64,000 nucleotides of DNA from Sporolactobacillus laevolacticus DSM 442 (GCF_000497245.1 NZ_AWTC01000003.1:116656-180655); one strand, 5' to 3'. Shown: positions 27,179 to 35,932, counted from the stretch's first letter. A program made the numbers and translations. The notes: generated from the letters alone by a model not told the origin.

Positions 27179-28331
27179 ACTCAGCTTGAAAATATTCCGT
27201 AAAAATTGGGTAGCGGTCTCCATATATATCTTCATCTTCCTTGGAATTGCAATTGCGATATCTGCAAACAGCGTCCCTGAAAAAAGCATCGGTTTTTCAC
27301 AGGAAAAGGCTAAAGTGGCGCTTATTAGTGAGGAAAAGACGCCGTTAACTGATGGTTTTCAGAAGGAATTATCCAAAAGTGCTGTTTTAATCAAACTTCC
27401 CGATCAAACAGAAAAATTGCAGGATGCACTCTTTTTCAGAAAAGTGACCTATATTTTAAGAATACCCAAAGGATTTACTCAGAGTGTACTGAGCGGCGGT
27501 TCGATGCAAATGAAAAAAACCGTTGTTCCTAATTCAGTTGATAATGCTTATGTTGATCTTAGTGTAGATCAATATTGGAACTTAGCCCGAATTTATGCAA
27601 AACATGAGCCAGGAATTAGCCAGCAGCAACTTGTGAATCAGCTAAAAACAAATCTGTCCGGCAGCACGCCGGTAACCATTAAAGCGCATGAACAGGCAAA
27701 AACGGCAAATAGCTTTTCAATGTACTATTTCAATTTTTTAGCGTATACGTTGTCCGCGGCATTGATCATGGGCGTATCCACGTTGATGGTGGTGATGAAC
27801 AAAAGAGATATAAAAAGGCGGAATTTTTGCTCTCCATTACGTGCTTCGAGCATTAATGGACAGTTGATTTTAGCTAACCTTTTGTTTGCTTTGTCAGCAT
27901 GGGCTATTCTGATATTGTTTTGTTTTATTCTTGATTCGAAGAGTTTTGGAACACAGAATATGGTTTATTTTTTGATCAATTCTCTTCTCTTTACCGGCAG
28001 CATGACAAGTCTCAGCTATCTGATTGGTAATCTAATGAAAAATCTTAATGCGATGTCTGCGGTATGCAATGTGCTCACGCTTGGGCCATGTTTCATTAGC
28101 GGCGTGTTTGTGCCTCAAGAATTTCTCAATGATACGGTTCTGAAAATTGCTAGTTTTACACCGACCTATTGGTATGTTCAAGCGAATACACGAATCGCAA
28201 AACTGACACAATTCGGATGGCCGGAACTTTCGCCGATTATTCAAAGCATGGCGCTCTTACTCGCTTTCGGTGCTGCATTCATTACTGTGTCACTCGTTGT
28301 CGGAAAAAGAAAAAATCTTATGAATGAGTAA
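27165..28331 (+). CDS. ABC-2 type transporter permease, second copy
   Basis: 388 residues with the same layout as its neighbour: an N-terminal helix, an outside domain (about 40-180) and five C-terminal helices. TPTYWYVQANTRIA near residue 330 is the matching ABC-2 motif. The two permeases probably form a heterodimer with the ATPase. A strong SD (caggagg) is embedded in the end of the previous gene. The substrate is unknown; antimicrobial peptides or drugs are the usual cargo of such kinase-linked exporters. Confidence 0.87.
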   Translation: MPVFKLSLKIFRKNWVAVSIYIFIFLGIAIAISANSVPEKSIGFSQEKAKVALISEEKTPLTDGFQKELSKSAVLIKLPDQTEKLQDALFFRKVTYILRIPKGFTQSVLSGGSMQMKKTVVPNSVDNAYVDLSVDQYWNLARIYAKHEPGISQQQLVNQLKTNLSGSTPVTIKAHEQAKTANSFSMYYFNFLAYTLSAALIMGVSTLMVVMNKRDIKRRNFCSPLRASSINGQLILANLLFALSAWAILILFCFILDSKSFGTQNMVYFLINSLLFTGSMTSLSYLIGNLMKNLNAMSAVCNVLTLGPCFISGVFVPQEFLNDTVLKIASFTPTYWYVQANTRIAKLTQFGWPELSPIIQSMALLLAFGAAFITVSLVVGKRKNLMNE

Positions 28332-28364
28332 AATCACGAAACAGATTAAATATATTTGCACAAA

Positions 28365-28402
28365 GGCTGTCTCCGGGATCGTAACCGGCAGACAGTCTTT
28401 TT
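28365..28402 (+). terminator. Rho-independent terminator of the ABC exporter operon
   Basis: Imperfect arms around GGCTGTCT and AGACAGTC are followed by five T's. Confidence 0.75.
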
Positions 28403-28535
28403 CTATAAATTGTGCGATTTTTATCACAGCATACGTGTTTGCTGCCGTATTCAGAAAGCTAAAATAGAATAAGCTGGTTACGTTTCATAAGTAAATCGCT
28501 TTTTTGAATGGTTATGTTAATGATTTTTTATCAAA

Positions 28536-28660
28536 ACGCAGACGCCTGAGAGCGAGACGTCTGCGGGATTGCGAGCCAGGGGAGACCCCGCAGATAAATG
28601 TCATGTCCGAGGAGGCTCCTTGATCGCCCGCGGCAAGCGGGCATCTGCAGTGGCGGCTAA
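28536..28660. repeat. GC-rich intergenic repeat element of Bacillales type
   Basis: This block is far more GC-rich than its surroundings and carries nested complementary stretches: GCAGACG with CGTCTGC, GGGGAGACCCC, and CCCGC-GGCAA-GCGGG. The phrases GAGACCCCGCAG and GAGGAGGCTCC resemble a dispersed non-coding repeat that I recall from many Bacillus-group genomes. Only one copy lies in this window. It sits before nifJ and could fold as RNA. Confidence 0.6.
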
Positions 28661-28749
28661 AAATGCTGTAAAAAATAACAGCAAACGTTAACAAATCCTT
28701 TTGAATAGTGCGAGACGTGAAGCAATCCGTGATTAATGGAGAGGAATAG

Positions 28750-31700
28750 ATGATGACGAAAAGAAAAACCATGGATGGAAACACTGCGGCAGCGTATATT
28801 TCGTATGCATTTACCGAAGTGGCGGCCATCTATCCGATTACCCCAAGCTCGCCAATGGCCGAGAAAGTTGATGAATGGGCAGTTGAAGGAAGAAAAAATA
28901 TTTTCGGAAGTCCGGTCAAGGTCGTCGAGCTTCAGTCTGAGGCAGGCGCATCAGGTACCGTTCACGGTTCGTTGAAAACAGGTACATTTACGGGAACCTA
29001 TACATCATCACAAGGATTGCTATTAATGATTCCGAATATGTACAAGATTGCCGGCGAATTGCTTCCGACCGTTTTTAATGTGGCGGCTCGTGCCGTCAGC
29101 TCGAATGCACTGTGCATTTTTGGTGACCATTCTGATGTCATGGCGACTAGGCCAACTGGTTTTGCCATGCTTGCCGAAGGCAGTGTCCAGGAGGTCATGG
29201 ATCTGTCTGCTGTTGCGCATCTTGCAACAGTCGAGTCTTCAGTGCCGTTTGTTAATTTCTTTGACGGATTTCGGACAAGCCATGAGATTCAAAAGATCGA
29301 TGTCATTGAGTACAGTGACCTAAAAGAGCTCTTGAATGAAGATGCAGTAGCGGCTTTTCGTAACAGAGGCATCAGCCCGAATCATCCGACCGCAACCGGA
29401 TCAAGCCAGAATCCGGATATTTTTTTCCAGCAGCGCGAAGTAATCAACAGCTACTATGACAGCGTGCCTGAAATTGTTAGCCATTACATGAACGAGATCA
29501 ATCAGCTGAGGGGAACTAATTATGACTTGGTCAATTATTACGGATCTTCTGAAGCGACACGTGTAATTATCGCCATGGGATCAGTGACGCCTGTGATTGA
29601 ACAAGCTGTTGATTATCTTTCTGCAAAAGGCGAAAAAGTTGGTCTTCTCGCTATACATTTATTCCGTCCTTTCCCTGCAGAAAAATTAATGGAAAAGCTG
29701 CCGAAGACAGTGGAAAAAATCGCCGTGCTGGACCGAACTAAGGAACCAGGTGCATCCGGCGAGCCGCTGCTGCTCGACATACAGAGTGCGCTATACGAAA
29801 GCGATCAACACCCGCAAATTATTGGCGGACGCTACGGCCTTGGATCAAAAGATGTAACCCCATCGGATATTCTTGCTGTTTTTGCGCATATGGATAGCGA
29901 CCATCCAAAGAAACGATTTACGATTGGTATTGAGGATGATGTGACACATCTGTCCTTGCCTATCTTGCCAAGTCTTGATCTGACACCGAAAGGCACTTTT
30001 CAGGCGAAGTTCTGGGGCTTCGGATCCGATGGAACAGTCGGAGCAAATAAGGCGTCCATTAAATTAATTGGTGATCATACGAACTTAAACGTTCAAGGTT
30101 ATTTTTCGTACGACTCAAAGAAATCAGGCGGCTTAACTGTTTCGCATCTGCGTTTTGGTGAAACACCGATAAAGTCCGCCTATTTAGTGGAACATGCAGA
30201 TTTTATTGCCTGCCACACGTCTTCTTACTTGCGCACCTATAATTTGTTAAAGGGCCTCAAGCCTAGCGGCACGTTTCTGCTCAACACCATTTGGGACGAC
30301 CGGCAGTTGAATGTTCATTTACCGGCACACATGAAGGCGTATTTAGCTAAAAATAACATCCGCTTCTATACGATTAATGCAATCGGCCTTGCCGGACGTA
30401 TTGGCTTGAGTCGACGGATTAATACGATCATGCAAACCGCCTTTTTCAAATTGACTGAGATTGTACCATTTGATGAAGCTATTGAATGGTTGCGCCAATC
30501 TGCACTCGATACATATGGACGAAAGTCAATGGCTATTGCGCAGCTTAATGTGGACGCGATCAATCAAACGGTTGAGCTGCTGCATGAAGTGCAAATTCCT
30601 GAATCTTGGCGTGATGCAGAAGAAGATGGTCAGTCTGTAAAAGCTAATACAGCAGTACATCGCCCTGGTTTTGTCATGAATATCTTGGAACCGATGAATC
30701 GCCAGGAAGGGGATAAGATCAAAGTCAGCACTTTGTTGAAGGAAAATATGGCCGATGGCACATTGCCGCTTGGGACTTCAGCATTCGAAAAACGAAATGT
30801 AGCTCTGAACGTCCCGCAATGGGATGCCAAATTCTGTATCAATTGCAATCAATGTACGTTTGTTTGTCCTCATGCTGCGATCCGTCCTTTCCTAGCCGAT
30901 AACGATGAAATGGAGAAAGCGCCTGAGGGATTTATCGTCCGCACAATGCGAGGAGCAGACGGACTGAATTATCGTATTCAAGTTTCAGTTGAGGACTGTA
31001 CAGGCTGCGGACTTTGTGTTGAGGCATGTCCGAAAGCAGGGGAAGCATTGGTAATGCAGCCTGCTGAAACGCAAAAAAATGAGGCGCAGAATTGGGCTTT
31101 TGCCATGACTTTGAAGGCAAAGATCAATCCGGTGAAGAAGGCAACGATCCAAGGATCCCAATTTGAACAGCCCCTGCTTGAATTCTCAGGTGCTTGCTCC
31201 GGCTGCGGGGAGACACCGTATATCAAATTATTGACACAACTTTTTGGCGACCGCATGATCATTGCAAATGCCACGGGCTGTTCATCAATCTGGGGCGCTT
31301 CAAGCCCTGTTGTCCCTTATACGAAAAATGATAAGGGGTATGGTCCGGCATGGTCGAATTCATTATTCGAAGATAATGCTGAATACGGATACGGCATGAA
31401 AATGGCACTGGATACCCGTCGTACGCACCTTGCCGGAAAGATTAGGAAAGCAATGAACAGTGCTGATGTTAGCGATGATTTGAAGGAATCAATGCGCGTT
31501 TGGCTTGATCACATGAACGATGGCGAGGATACGCGCGTCCGCGCGGAACAATTAGAGCGCGGATTACTACAAGAAAAAGAACAAGTTTCGTTATTAGATG
31601 ACATTTATAAAGAAAAAGATCTTTTTATTAAAACAAGCCAATGGATAATCGGTGGTGACGGTTGGGCATACGATATTGATTTTGGCGGACTGGATCATGT

Positions 31701-32322
31701 CATTGCCAGCGGCGCGGATGTTAATATTCTGATTGCAGATAATGAAGTGTACGCAAATACAGGTGGCCAATCATCAAAAGGAACACCGGCTGCAGCAATC
31801 GCTCAGTTTGCAGCAGGGGGAAAGCGGACGTCGAAGAAAGATCTAGGTATGATGGCGATTAATTATGGAAACGTCTATGTGGCTCAAATCGCATCAGGAG
31901 CGAATAAGATGCAGACCATCAAAGCGCTGACGGAAGCGGAAAATTATCCGGGTCCGTCGATTGTCATTGCCTATACGCCCTGTATTTCTCACGGTTTGCG
32001 TGGCGGACTGAGTAACTCGCTAAAGGAAGCTACGGAAGCTGTCAAATCGGGTTATTGGTCGCTTTACCGTTATAACCCGGAACGCGAAGAAAATGGTGAA
32101 TTTCCAATGCAACTTGATTTCAAAAAACCGCAGTTTGATACATTCGCCGATTTTATGTTGACACAGACCCGCTTTTCAGCCTTGAAAAAAGCAAATCCTG
32201 AAATGGCTGAGCGCCTTTTTGCCAAAACAAAAATGGATGCAGAAAAAAGATTTTTTAACTACGCCCGCTTATCAGGGCAAGAAGAAAAAATCAGGACTAA
32301 TCTTGAAGCGTTGAATAGATGA
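28750..32322 (+). CDS. nifJ: Pyruvate:ferredoxin (flavodoxin) oxidoreductase
   Basis: 1190 residues, the full single-chain length. Domain I begins with the pyruvate-binding YPITPSSPM (about residue 28). Two [4Fe-4S] ferredoxin motifs, CINCNQCTFVCPHA (about 696) and CTGCGLCVEACPKAG (about 750), are followed by the proximal-cluster Cys in CSGCGETPY and the thiamine-diphosphate region GDGWAYDIDFGGLDHV with DNEVYANTGGQ. It converts pyruvate and CoA to acetyl-CoA and CO2, reducing ferredoxin or flavodoxin; it is oxygen-sensitive in most hosts. No frameshift or missing cluster ligand is seen. It is monocistronic with a terminator. Confidence 0.97.
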   Translation: MMTKRKTMDGNTAAAYISYAFTEVAAIYPITPSSPMAEKVDEWAVEGRKNIFGSPVKVVELQSEAGASGTVHGSLKTGTFTGTYTSSQGLLLMIPNMYKIAGELLPTVFNVAARAVSSNALCIFGDHSDVMATRPTGFAMLAEGSVQEVMDLSAVAHLATVESSVPFVNFFDGFRTSHEIQKIDVIEYSDLKELLNEDAVAAFRNRGISPNHPTATGSSQNPDIFFQQREVINSYYDSVPEIVSHYMNEINQLRGTNYDLVNYYGSSEATRVIIAMGSVTPVIEQAVDYLSAKGEKVGLLAIHLFRPFPAEKLMEKLPKTVEKIAVLDRTKEPGASGEPLLLDIQSALYESDQHPQIIGGRYGLGSKDVTPSDILAVFAHMDSDHPKKRFTIGIEDDVTHLSLPILPSLDLTPKGTFQAKFWGFGSDGTVGANKASIKLIGDHTNLNVQGYFSYDSKKSGGLTVSHLRFGETPIKSAYLVEHADFIACHTSSYLRTYNLLKGLKPSGTFLLNTIWDDRQLNVHLPAHMKAYLAKNNIRFYTINAIGLAGRIGLSRRINTIMQTAFFKLTEIVPFDEAIEWLRQSALDTYGRKSMAIAQLNVDAINQTVELLHEVQIPESWRDAEEDGQSVKANTAVHRPGFVMNILEPMNRQEGDKIKVSTLLKENMADGTLPLGTSAFEKRNVALNVPQWDAKFCINCNQCTFVCPHAAIRPFLADNDEMEKAPEGFIVRTMRGADGLNYRIQVSVEDCTGCGLCVEACPKAGEALVMQPAETQKNEAQNWAFAMTLKAKINPVKKATIQGSQFEQPLLEFSGACSGCGETPYIKLLTQLFGDRMIIANATGCSSIWGASSPVVPYTKNDKGYGPAWSNSLFEDNAEYGYGMKMALDTRRTHLAGKIRKAMNSADVSDDLKESMRVWLDHMNDGEDTRVRAEQLERGLLQEKEQVSLLDDIYKEKDLFIKTSQWIIGGDGWAYDIDFGGLDHVIASGADVNILIADNEVYANTGGQSSKGTPAAAIAQFAAGGKRTSKKDLGMMAINYGNVYVAQIASGANKMQTIKALTEAENYPGPSIVIAYTPCISHGLRGGLSNSLKEATEAVKSGYWSLYRYNPEREENGEFPMQLDFKKPQFDTFADFMLTQTRFSALKKANPEMAERLFAKTKMDAEKRFFNYARLSGQEEKIRTNLEALNR

Positions 32323-32382
32323 TCTGATACAAATGGTTGATTTTCAACGACTAGCAGTTCAATACATAACTATGAAAGAATG

Positions 32383-32419
32383 AAACAGCCACTGTTTGAG
32401 CAGGAGGCTGTTTTTTTTT
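32383..32419 (+). terminator. Rho-independent terminator of nifJ
   Basis: An 8-bp stem (AAACAGCC with GGCTGTTT) leads into a run of nine T's. Confidence 0.88.
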
Positions 32420-32428
32420 AATAACGTG

Positions 32429-32478
32429 TTGACAAACTAACTAACGTTAGTTAAATTTAGAGTAACGAACGATCGTTA
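32429..32478 (+). promoter_or_regulatory. tetR promoter with two TAAC/GTTA operators
   Basis: A sigma-A promoter TTGACA (32429-32434), 17 bases, TAAATT (32452-32457) is overlaid by a 16-bp perfect palindrome TAACTAACGTTAGTTA (32438-32453). A second inverted repeat TAACGA-acga-TCGTTA lies at 32463-32478, next to the SD. This is the classic place for self-repression by the TetR protein encoded just downstream. Confidence 0.8.
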
Positions 32479-32489
32479 GGAGAAGGTTC

Positions 32490-33113
32490 ATGTCAACAAA
32501 AGAAAAAATATTTGCCTGCGCTTTAGATCTCTTCTCAAAAAAGGGATTTAATGGCGTTTCCATGCGAGATATTGCCAAGAAAGTAGGGATCAAAGGGAGT
32601 TCTATTTACAATCATTATGCTGGGAAAAAAGCGATTATGGATGACATCTGTGAAACGTTTGTCAAAACACTAGCTTTTTCAAGGCCACCGTTCCAGGAAG
32701 TAGAACAAATGCTAAACCAAATGGATGCTGCAGAACTGTTCAAGTCATTGATCATTTCTTACGGAAAAAGAATCGATAAAAGCTGGACGCAAATGGCTCG
32801 AATCATTTTTTCCGAACACTTCTATAACGAAGAAGCAAAGCAGATTTTTATGAATGAGTTGATCGAAAAAAATGTGTCGTACTATGAATCGGTGCTAAGC
32901 ATAATGGAGCAAAAACAAAAAATCAGGGCATGTGATAAACATGTGATTGCGGTGCTTTTTAATAATGAGCAGATTATGCTAAGCATACAGTATGCACATT
33001 GTGAAACGGATGCTGACAGAGCTGAAGTTGCTCATCTTATGATGACAAGTGCTGATTATTTGTTTCAAAATCTTGAAACCGGTCAGATAGAACGACAAAA
33101 CTCGGAGGAATGA
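32490..33113 (+). CDS. TetR/AcrR-family transcriptional regulator
   Basis: 207 residues. The HTH lies at about residues 20-50 (VSMRDIAKKVGIKGSSIYNHY), typical of TetR repressors; the C-terminal ligand domain is unlike any I recognise. The SD (ggagaagg) is good. Its stop codon overlaps the upstream in-frame ATG of the next gene, so the two form an operon. The operators before it suggest self-repression, released by an unknown ligand. The regulated partner is most likely the membrane protein downstream. Confidence 0.92.
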   Translation: MSTKEKIFACALDLFSKKGFNGVSMRDIAKKVGIKGSSIYNHYAGKKAIMDDICETFVKTLAFSRPPFQEVEQMLNQMDAAELFKSLIISYGKRIDKSWTQMARIIFSEHFYNEEAKQIFMNELIEKNVSYYESVLSIMEQKQKIRACDKHVIAVLFNNEQIMLSIQYAHCETDADRAEVAHLMMTSADYLFQNLETGQIERQNSEE

Positions 33114-33115
33114 AG

Positions 33116-33580
33116 ATGAAAAAGAACAATGGAAAGACTTTTTCCTGCTATGCGTTGATTACTCTGCAATTCATTCTCGGAATTGGCGCGCTTTTCGGCG
33201 GAGGGGCTTTGGTCTTATCGCCCGATGGTACACTCTTGCACATGCCGGTAGACATTTTGAACGATAGTCCGTTTCATTCGTTTTTGTTTCCAGGTTTGAT
33301 TCTCTTTCTCGTTTTAGGGGTCTATCCGGTGTTGATCGTTTTTTCATTAATCTATGAAAAACCAGTACATTTTGCTGAATGGTTAAATTTTGATAAAGAT
33401 GCGTTTTGGGCATGGAGCCATTCATTATATATCGGATTTATTCTAATCATTTGGATTACTGTCCAAATGTACCTGATTCATGACATTGCATTGATTCATG
33501 TCGTTTATATTTTTATTGGGCTCGCCATTCAAGTGGCCAGCTTCTTGCCTTCTGTAAGAAAGCATTATGCATTGCTGTGA
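33116..33580 (+). CDS. Small four-helix membrane protein in tetR operon
   Basis: 154 residues with four membrane helices (about residues 10-32, 56-78, 98-118 and 122-145). I do not recognise a named family; conserved transporter motifs are absent. The ATG at 33116 is chosen because the SD (ggagg) is 8 bases upstream; the ATG at 33110 is too close to it. Coupling to the TetR gene suggests that it is the regulated function, perhaps a membrane stress or export accessory protein. Confidence 0.75.
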   Translation: MKKNNGKTFSCYALITLQFILGIGALFGGGALVLSPDGTLLHMPVDILNDSPFHSFLFPGLILFLVLGVYPVLIVFSLIYEKPVHFAEWLNFDKDAFWAWSHSLYIGFILIIWITVQMYLIHDIALIHVVYIFIGLAIQVASFLPSVRKHYALL

Positions 33581-33669
33581 AGTCTCGTTTCATTTTTTTA
33601 CAGATCGATCATTTTCTATTCATTTTTCGTCGCTTCATGAACCATGGGTGATTAGGTGTAACCGAGCAG

Positions 33670-33819
33670 ATGAACGATTCCTTCAGTCAGCTGGGGGATC
33701 ACCAGTTCCCCAATCCTGACCTTGCTGATCGTGCCGATTGTTATGAAGCCTTAATGAATTTTCGCGCGAAACTGACACGTAAGAAAGTAACGGCTGTTGA
33801 GGCTGTAGAAACGGAATAA
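33670..33819 (+). CDS. Short ORF (49 aa), possible gene remnant
   Basis: A 49-residue frame starting MNDSFSQLGDHQFPNPDLAD and ending in KKVTAVEAVETE. The frame is open for six codons before the ATG back to a TGA, and those residues read sensibly. Composition looks coding, but there is no good SD and I do not recognise the family. It resembles the C-terminal end of a longer protein whose front has been lost. A terminator follows at 33921. Confidence 0.35.
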   Translation: MNDSFSQLGDHQFPNPDLADRADCYEALMNFRAKLTRKKVTAVEAVETE

Positions 33820-33920
33820 TCACATAAACAAAAGGTTACGTTAAAGCTTAATGTTGATTTTTTCTACTCTGTTGATTGGAGCGAAAATTCCAACAAGCAA
33901 GTTTAACCAAAGCCAACAAA

Positions 33921-33961
33921 AAAAACTGCTTTGGGCATTAGGAATGCTCAAGGCAGTTTTT
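33921..33961. terminator. Bidirectional terminator, 19-bp stem
   Basis: Arms 33921-33939 and 33943-33961 pair with two G-U steps and a 3-nt loop. A's and T's flank both sides. It lies 4 bases from the stop of the minus-strand secreted-protein gene. Confidence 0.9.
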
Positions 33962-33964
33962 CGC

Positions 33965-34534
33965 TTATCTATTCAGCTGCTTTTGGTTTTTCCCTAGTTT
34001 CTTAGACAGCCGCTGGTTAGAAGCCTGTATATGCTTATCGATTTGTTCCAACGCGCTGACAATTGCGTTCCGGTCATTATCTCGGATTGCTGTTTTCAAT
34101 TGCCTCATTGTTTCGTGATGGTGAAACTTGTCTTTTTTGGCAAACAGCCCAGCTATTTTCTGATGTCCCTCGATTGGGGAGAGTTTGCCAAGCTCCACTT
34201 GCTTTCTAATCGCACGAATCTGTTCGGAGGTTTTTTTATGAAATTCTTGATGCTTTTGCTGATATGTCTGCTTTTTTTTCTGGAAGTCTGCCGTTTCACG
34301 CCATTCGGTGACTAATCGTTGATGTGTGGTCATATCTTTTTTCATCTGATTGGCTAACTCGGCCGGTGCGTATTGATCAACAATATGGATTAACCATTGC
34401 CTATGCGCCTCACGTTGAGCCATGCCGTGATGATGTGCATGTGTATGATTTTCCAAGTCGGCCGCGTAACTACTTTGAGGGCCGATGTAAAGCAGAATCA
34501 ATGATGGAATGATCAAAATGCGTAACAGTTTCAT
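33965..34534 (-). CDS. Secreted His-rich helical protein of unknown function
   Basis: 189 residues. A signal peptide (about 1-24, ending SSYAAD) is followed by the His-rich HTHAHHHG (about residues 30-37) and then almost pure charged helix with many Lys, Gln and His (KFHHHET near residue 138). The design recalls Spy/CpxP-type extracytoplasmic chaperones and some metal-binding proteins, but no family motif is certain. The SD (ggagga) is strong. Exported helical proteins with exposed His could bind metal or shield unfolded proteins; this is inference from composition. Confidence 0.7.
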   Translation of the reverse strand: MKLLRILIIPSLILLYIGPQSSYAADLENHTHAHHHGMAQREAHRQWLIHIVDQYAPAELANQMKKDMTTHQRLVTEWRETADFQKKKQTYQQKHQEFHKKTSEQIRAIRKQVELGKLSPIEGHQKIAGLFAKKDKFHHHETMRQLKTAIRDNDRNAIVSALEQIDKHIQASNQRLSKKLGKNQKQLNR

Positions 34535-34773
34535 AGGTCATCCTCCAATAAAGTATTTTTATTAGCATGCGTTAGTTTAGTAAAGATTATCCAAAAAAAG
34601 TGTTTGAGCAATGGCTGACTGTATGGTAACTTGTAAATAATGTGAGAAAAGTGGTCATTCCACGCCACTGAAACCGTACGTTACGAATTGGAAATCGATG
34701 AGAACGCGTGTTGTTTGGCGAATGGGAATAGAAGAGGATAATTACGATTATGCAGAATTGAGAGGGTTTTGAG

Positions 34774-35631
34774 ATGAAAGGAATATCGATATATCAGGAA
34801 ACAAAAGTATTAGTCATTGTCATAATCGGCGCATTGCTAACCGCGGCTTCGCTTAACCTGTTCTTAATTCCCGCCAAGGTGCTTGCCGGCGGGATCACAG
34901 GTATCGCTCAGCTGATTTCCGCAATGCTGGAACCGACCTCCTTCCATGTCAGCACAGGTTTGCTGCTGTTATTATTGAATATTCCAGTCGCTTATGCAGG
35001 CTGGATCAAGGTCGGTCGCCGTTTCACCTTATATAGTTCGATCAGTGTTGCCCTGACAACATTTTTTATGGCGATCATTCCACTTCATCCGCTTACGAAC
35101 GATATCCTTCTTAACGCAGTCTTCGGTGGTGTCGTTCAGGCGATCGGATCTGGAATTACATTGAAATTTGGCGCATCCTGCGGCGGGATGGATATCATCG
35201 CCATGATTCTGACCCGCGTCAAAGATCGCCCGATTGGTTTTTACATGTTCGCACTAAATGGTGGAATCATTCTTTCGGCCGGCTTCTTATTTGGATGGCG
35301 CCGCGCATTATACACGTTGCTGCAGCTTTACGTTAGCATCCGGGTGGTTGACGCCATTCACACAAGCTATGTTAAGTTGACAGCTTGGGTTGTGACGAAT
35401 AAAGCGAATGAACTCCAACAGGCGATTTCCGTTCAGATGTATCGAGGGATCACCAAGATTCCGGCAAAAGGCGGATATACGAACAAGGATAAAGACTTAC
35501 TTATGATTGTTTTAACGCGGTATGAACTTTATCGATTAAAACAGATTATCAAAGAGGTCGATCCAGGAGCCTTTACCAATATTGTGGAAACGACAGATGT
35601 CTTTGGACTATTTCTAAGAAAAAAGGAATAA
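34774..35631 (+). CDS. YitT-family membrane protein (DUF161 + DUF2179)
   Basis: 285 residues. Five or six membrane helices fill the first 200 residues, with the family motifs LNLFLIPAKVLAGGITGIAQ and GASCGGMDIIA. The soluble C-terminal DUF2179 domain (about 215-285) includes ARGGYTNK-like ITKIPAKGGYTNKDKDLLM. Members are widespread in Firmicutes and poorly understood; several are duplicated in each genome. The SD (gagagg) is modest. No terminator is seen before the ABC-F leader that follows, so read-through is possible. Confidence 0.88.
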   Translation: MKGISIYQETKVLVIVIIGALLTAASLNLFLIPAKVLAGGITGIAQLISAMLEPTSFHVSTGLLLLLLNIPVAYAGWIKVGRRFTLYSSISVALTTFFMAIIPLHPLTNDILLNAVFGGVVQAIGSGITLKFGASCGGMDIIAMILTRVKDRPIGFYMFALNGGIILSAGFLFGWRRALYTLLQLYVSIRVVDAIHTSYVKLTAWVVTNKANELQQAISVQMYRGITKIPAKGGYTNKDKDLLMIVLTRYELYRLKQIIKEVDPGAFTNIVETTDVFGLFLRKKE

Positions 35632-35645
35632 GGGCTTTTGTGTCA

Positions 35646-35698
35646 TTGTTCTTTTCACAGAATTCTGCTAAACTTTACCTAAAGCATGCGAAGGAGGT
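35646..35698 (+). promoter_or_regulatory. Promoter and SD of the ABC-F leader
   Basis: TTGTTC (35646-35651), a 17-base gap and TAAACT (35669-35674) preceded by TG give an extended -10 promoter. A perfect SD, AAGGAGGT, lies at 35691-35698. This promoter excludes the GTG at 35640 as the start of the small frame that follows. Confidence 0.6.
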
Positions 35699-35705
35699 GG
35701 GTCAA

Positions 35706-35837
35706 TTGTCTATGTTTACGAAGTGTCGCGCTCAATTAGAGTCTTTTCTCTATACAGTTCGCGCGATTTTTGCTGTCTTTTTCTTAAAGGGATCAGTCTG
35801 CCCTTTTTTCGAAAAACAGCATAGCTTTGTGAACTGA
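35706..35837 (+). CDS. Candidate 43-aa leader peptide upstream of ABC-F gene
   Basis: TTG start 7 bases after a perfect SD (AAGGAGGT); an ATG two codons later is the alternative. The product has 43 residues with a central hydrophobic stretch (FLYTVRAIFAVFFL) and two Cys residues. I recognise no family. It sits inside a promoter - ORF - terminator - ABC-F arrangement. Such small frames before antibiotic-resistance ABC-F genes let a stalled ribosome prevent termination; whether this one does so is inference. Confidence 0.5.
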   Translation: MSMFTKCRAQLESFLYTVRAIFAVFFLKGSVCPFFEKQHSFVN

Positions 35838-35867
35838 CGCGGGCCCACACGTTGAAACAAAAAGGTT

Positions 35868-35883
35868 TAGGGTTTAAACCCTA
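35868..35883. repeat. 16-bp perfect palindrome in ABC-F leader
   Basis: TAGGGTTTAAACCCTA reads the same on both strands. It lies between the small leader frame and the terminator. It could be a protein-binding site or an RNA hairpin that competes with the terminator. Confidence 0.6.
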
Positions 35884-35899
35884 GTACAATAGGAAAACG

Positions 35900-35932
35900 A
35901 ACCACGGGTGTCTTTGCGCCTGTGGTTTTTTT
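35900..35932 (+). terminator. Terminator (possible attenuator) just before ABC-F gene
   Basis: The stem AACCACGGGTG with CGCCTGTGGTT (G-U pairs) is followed by seven T's. It lies 30 bases before the ABC-F start codon. It could equally be the normal terminator of yitT. Confidence 0.8.

Noticed and set aside
28512..28829. 105-codon minus-strand frame overlapping the nifJ start
   Set aside because: It is made of the intergenic repeat and the reverse of the nifJ N-terminus and has no SD.
32466..32479. CGAACGATCGTTAG as a second LexA box
   Set aside because: Only about 11 of 14 positions match, and the TAAC/GTTA symmetry with the neighbouring palindrome fits a TetR operator better.
35640..35705. 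GTG-started longer form of the ABC-F leader frame
   Set aside because: The GTG lies before the inferred -35 box, and the strong SD is at 35691, so it would not be used from that promoter.
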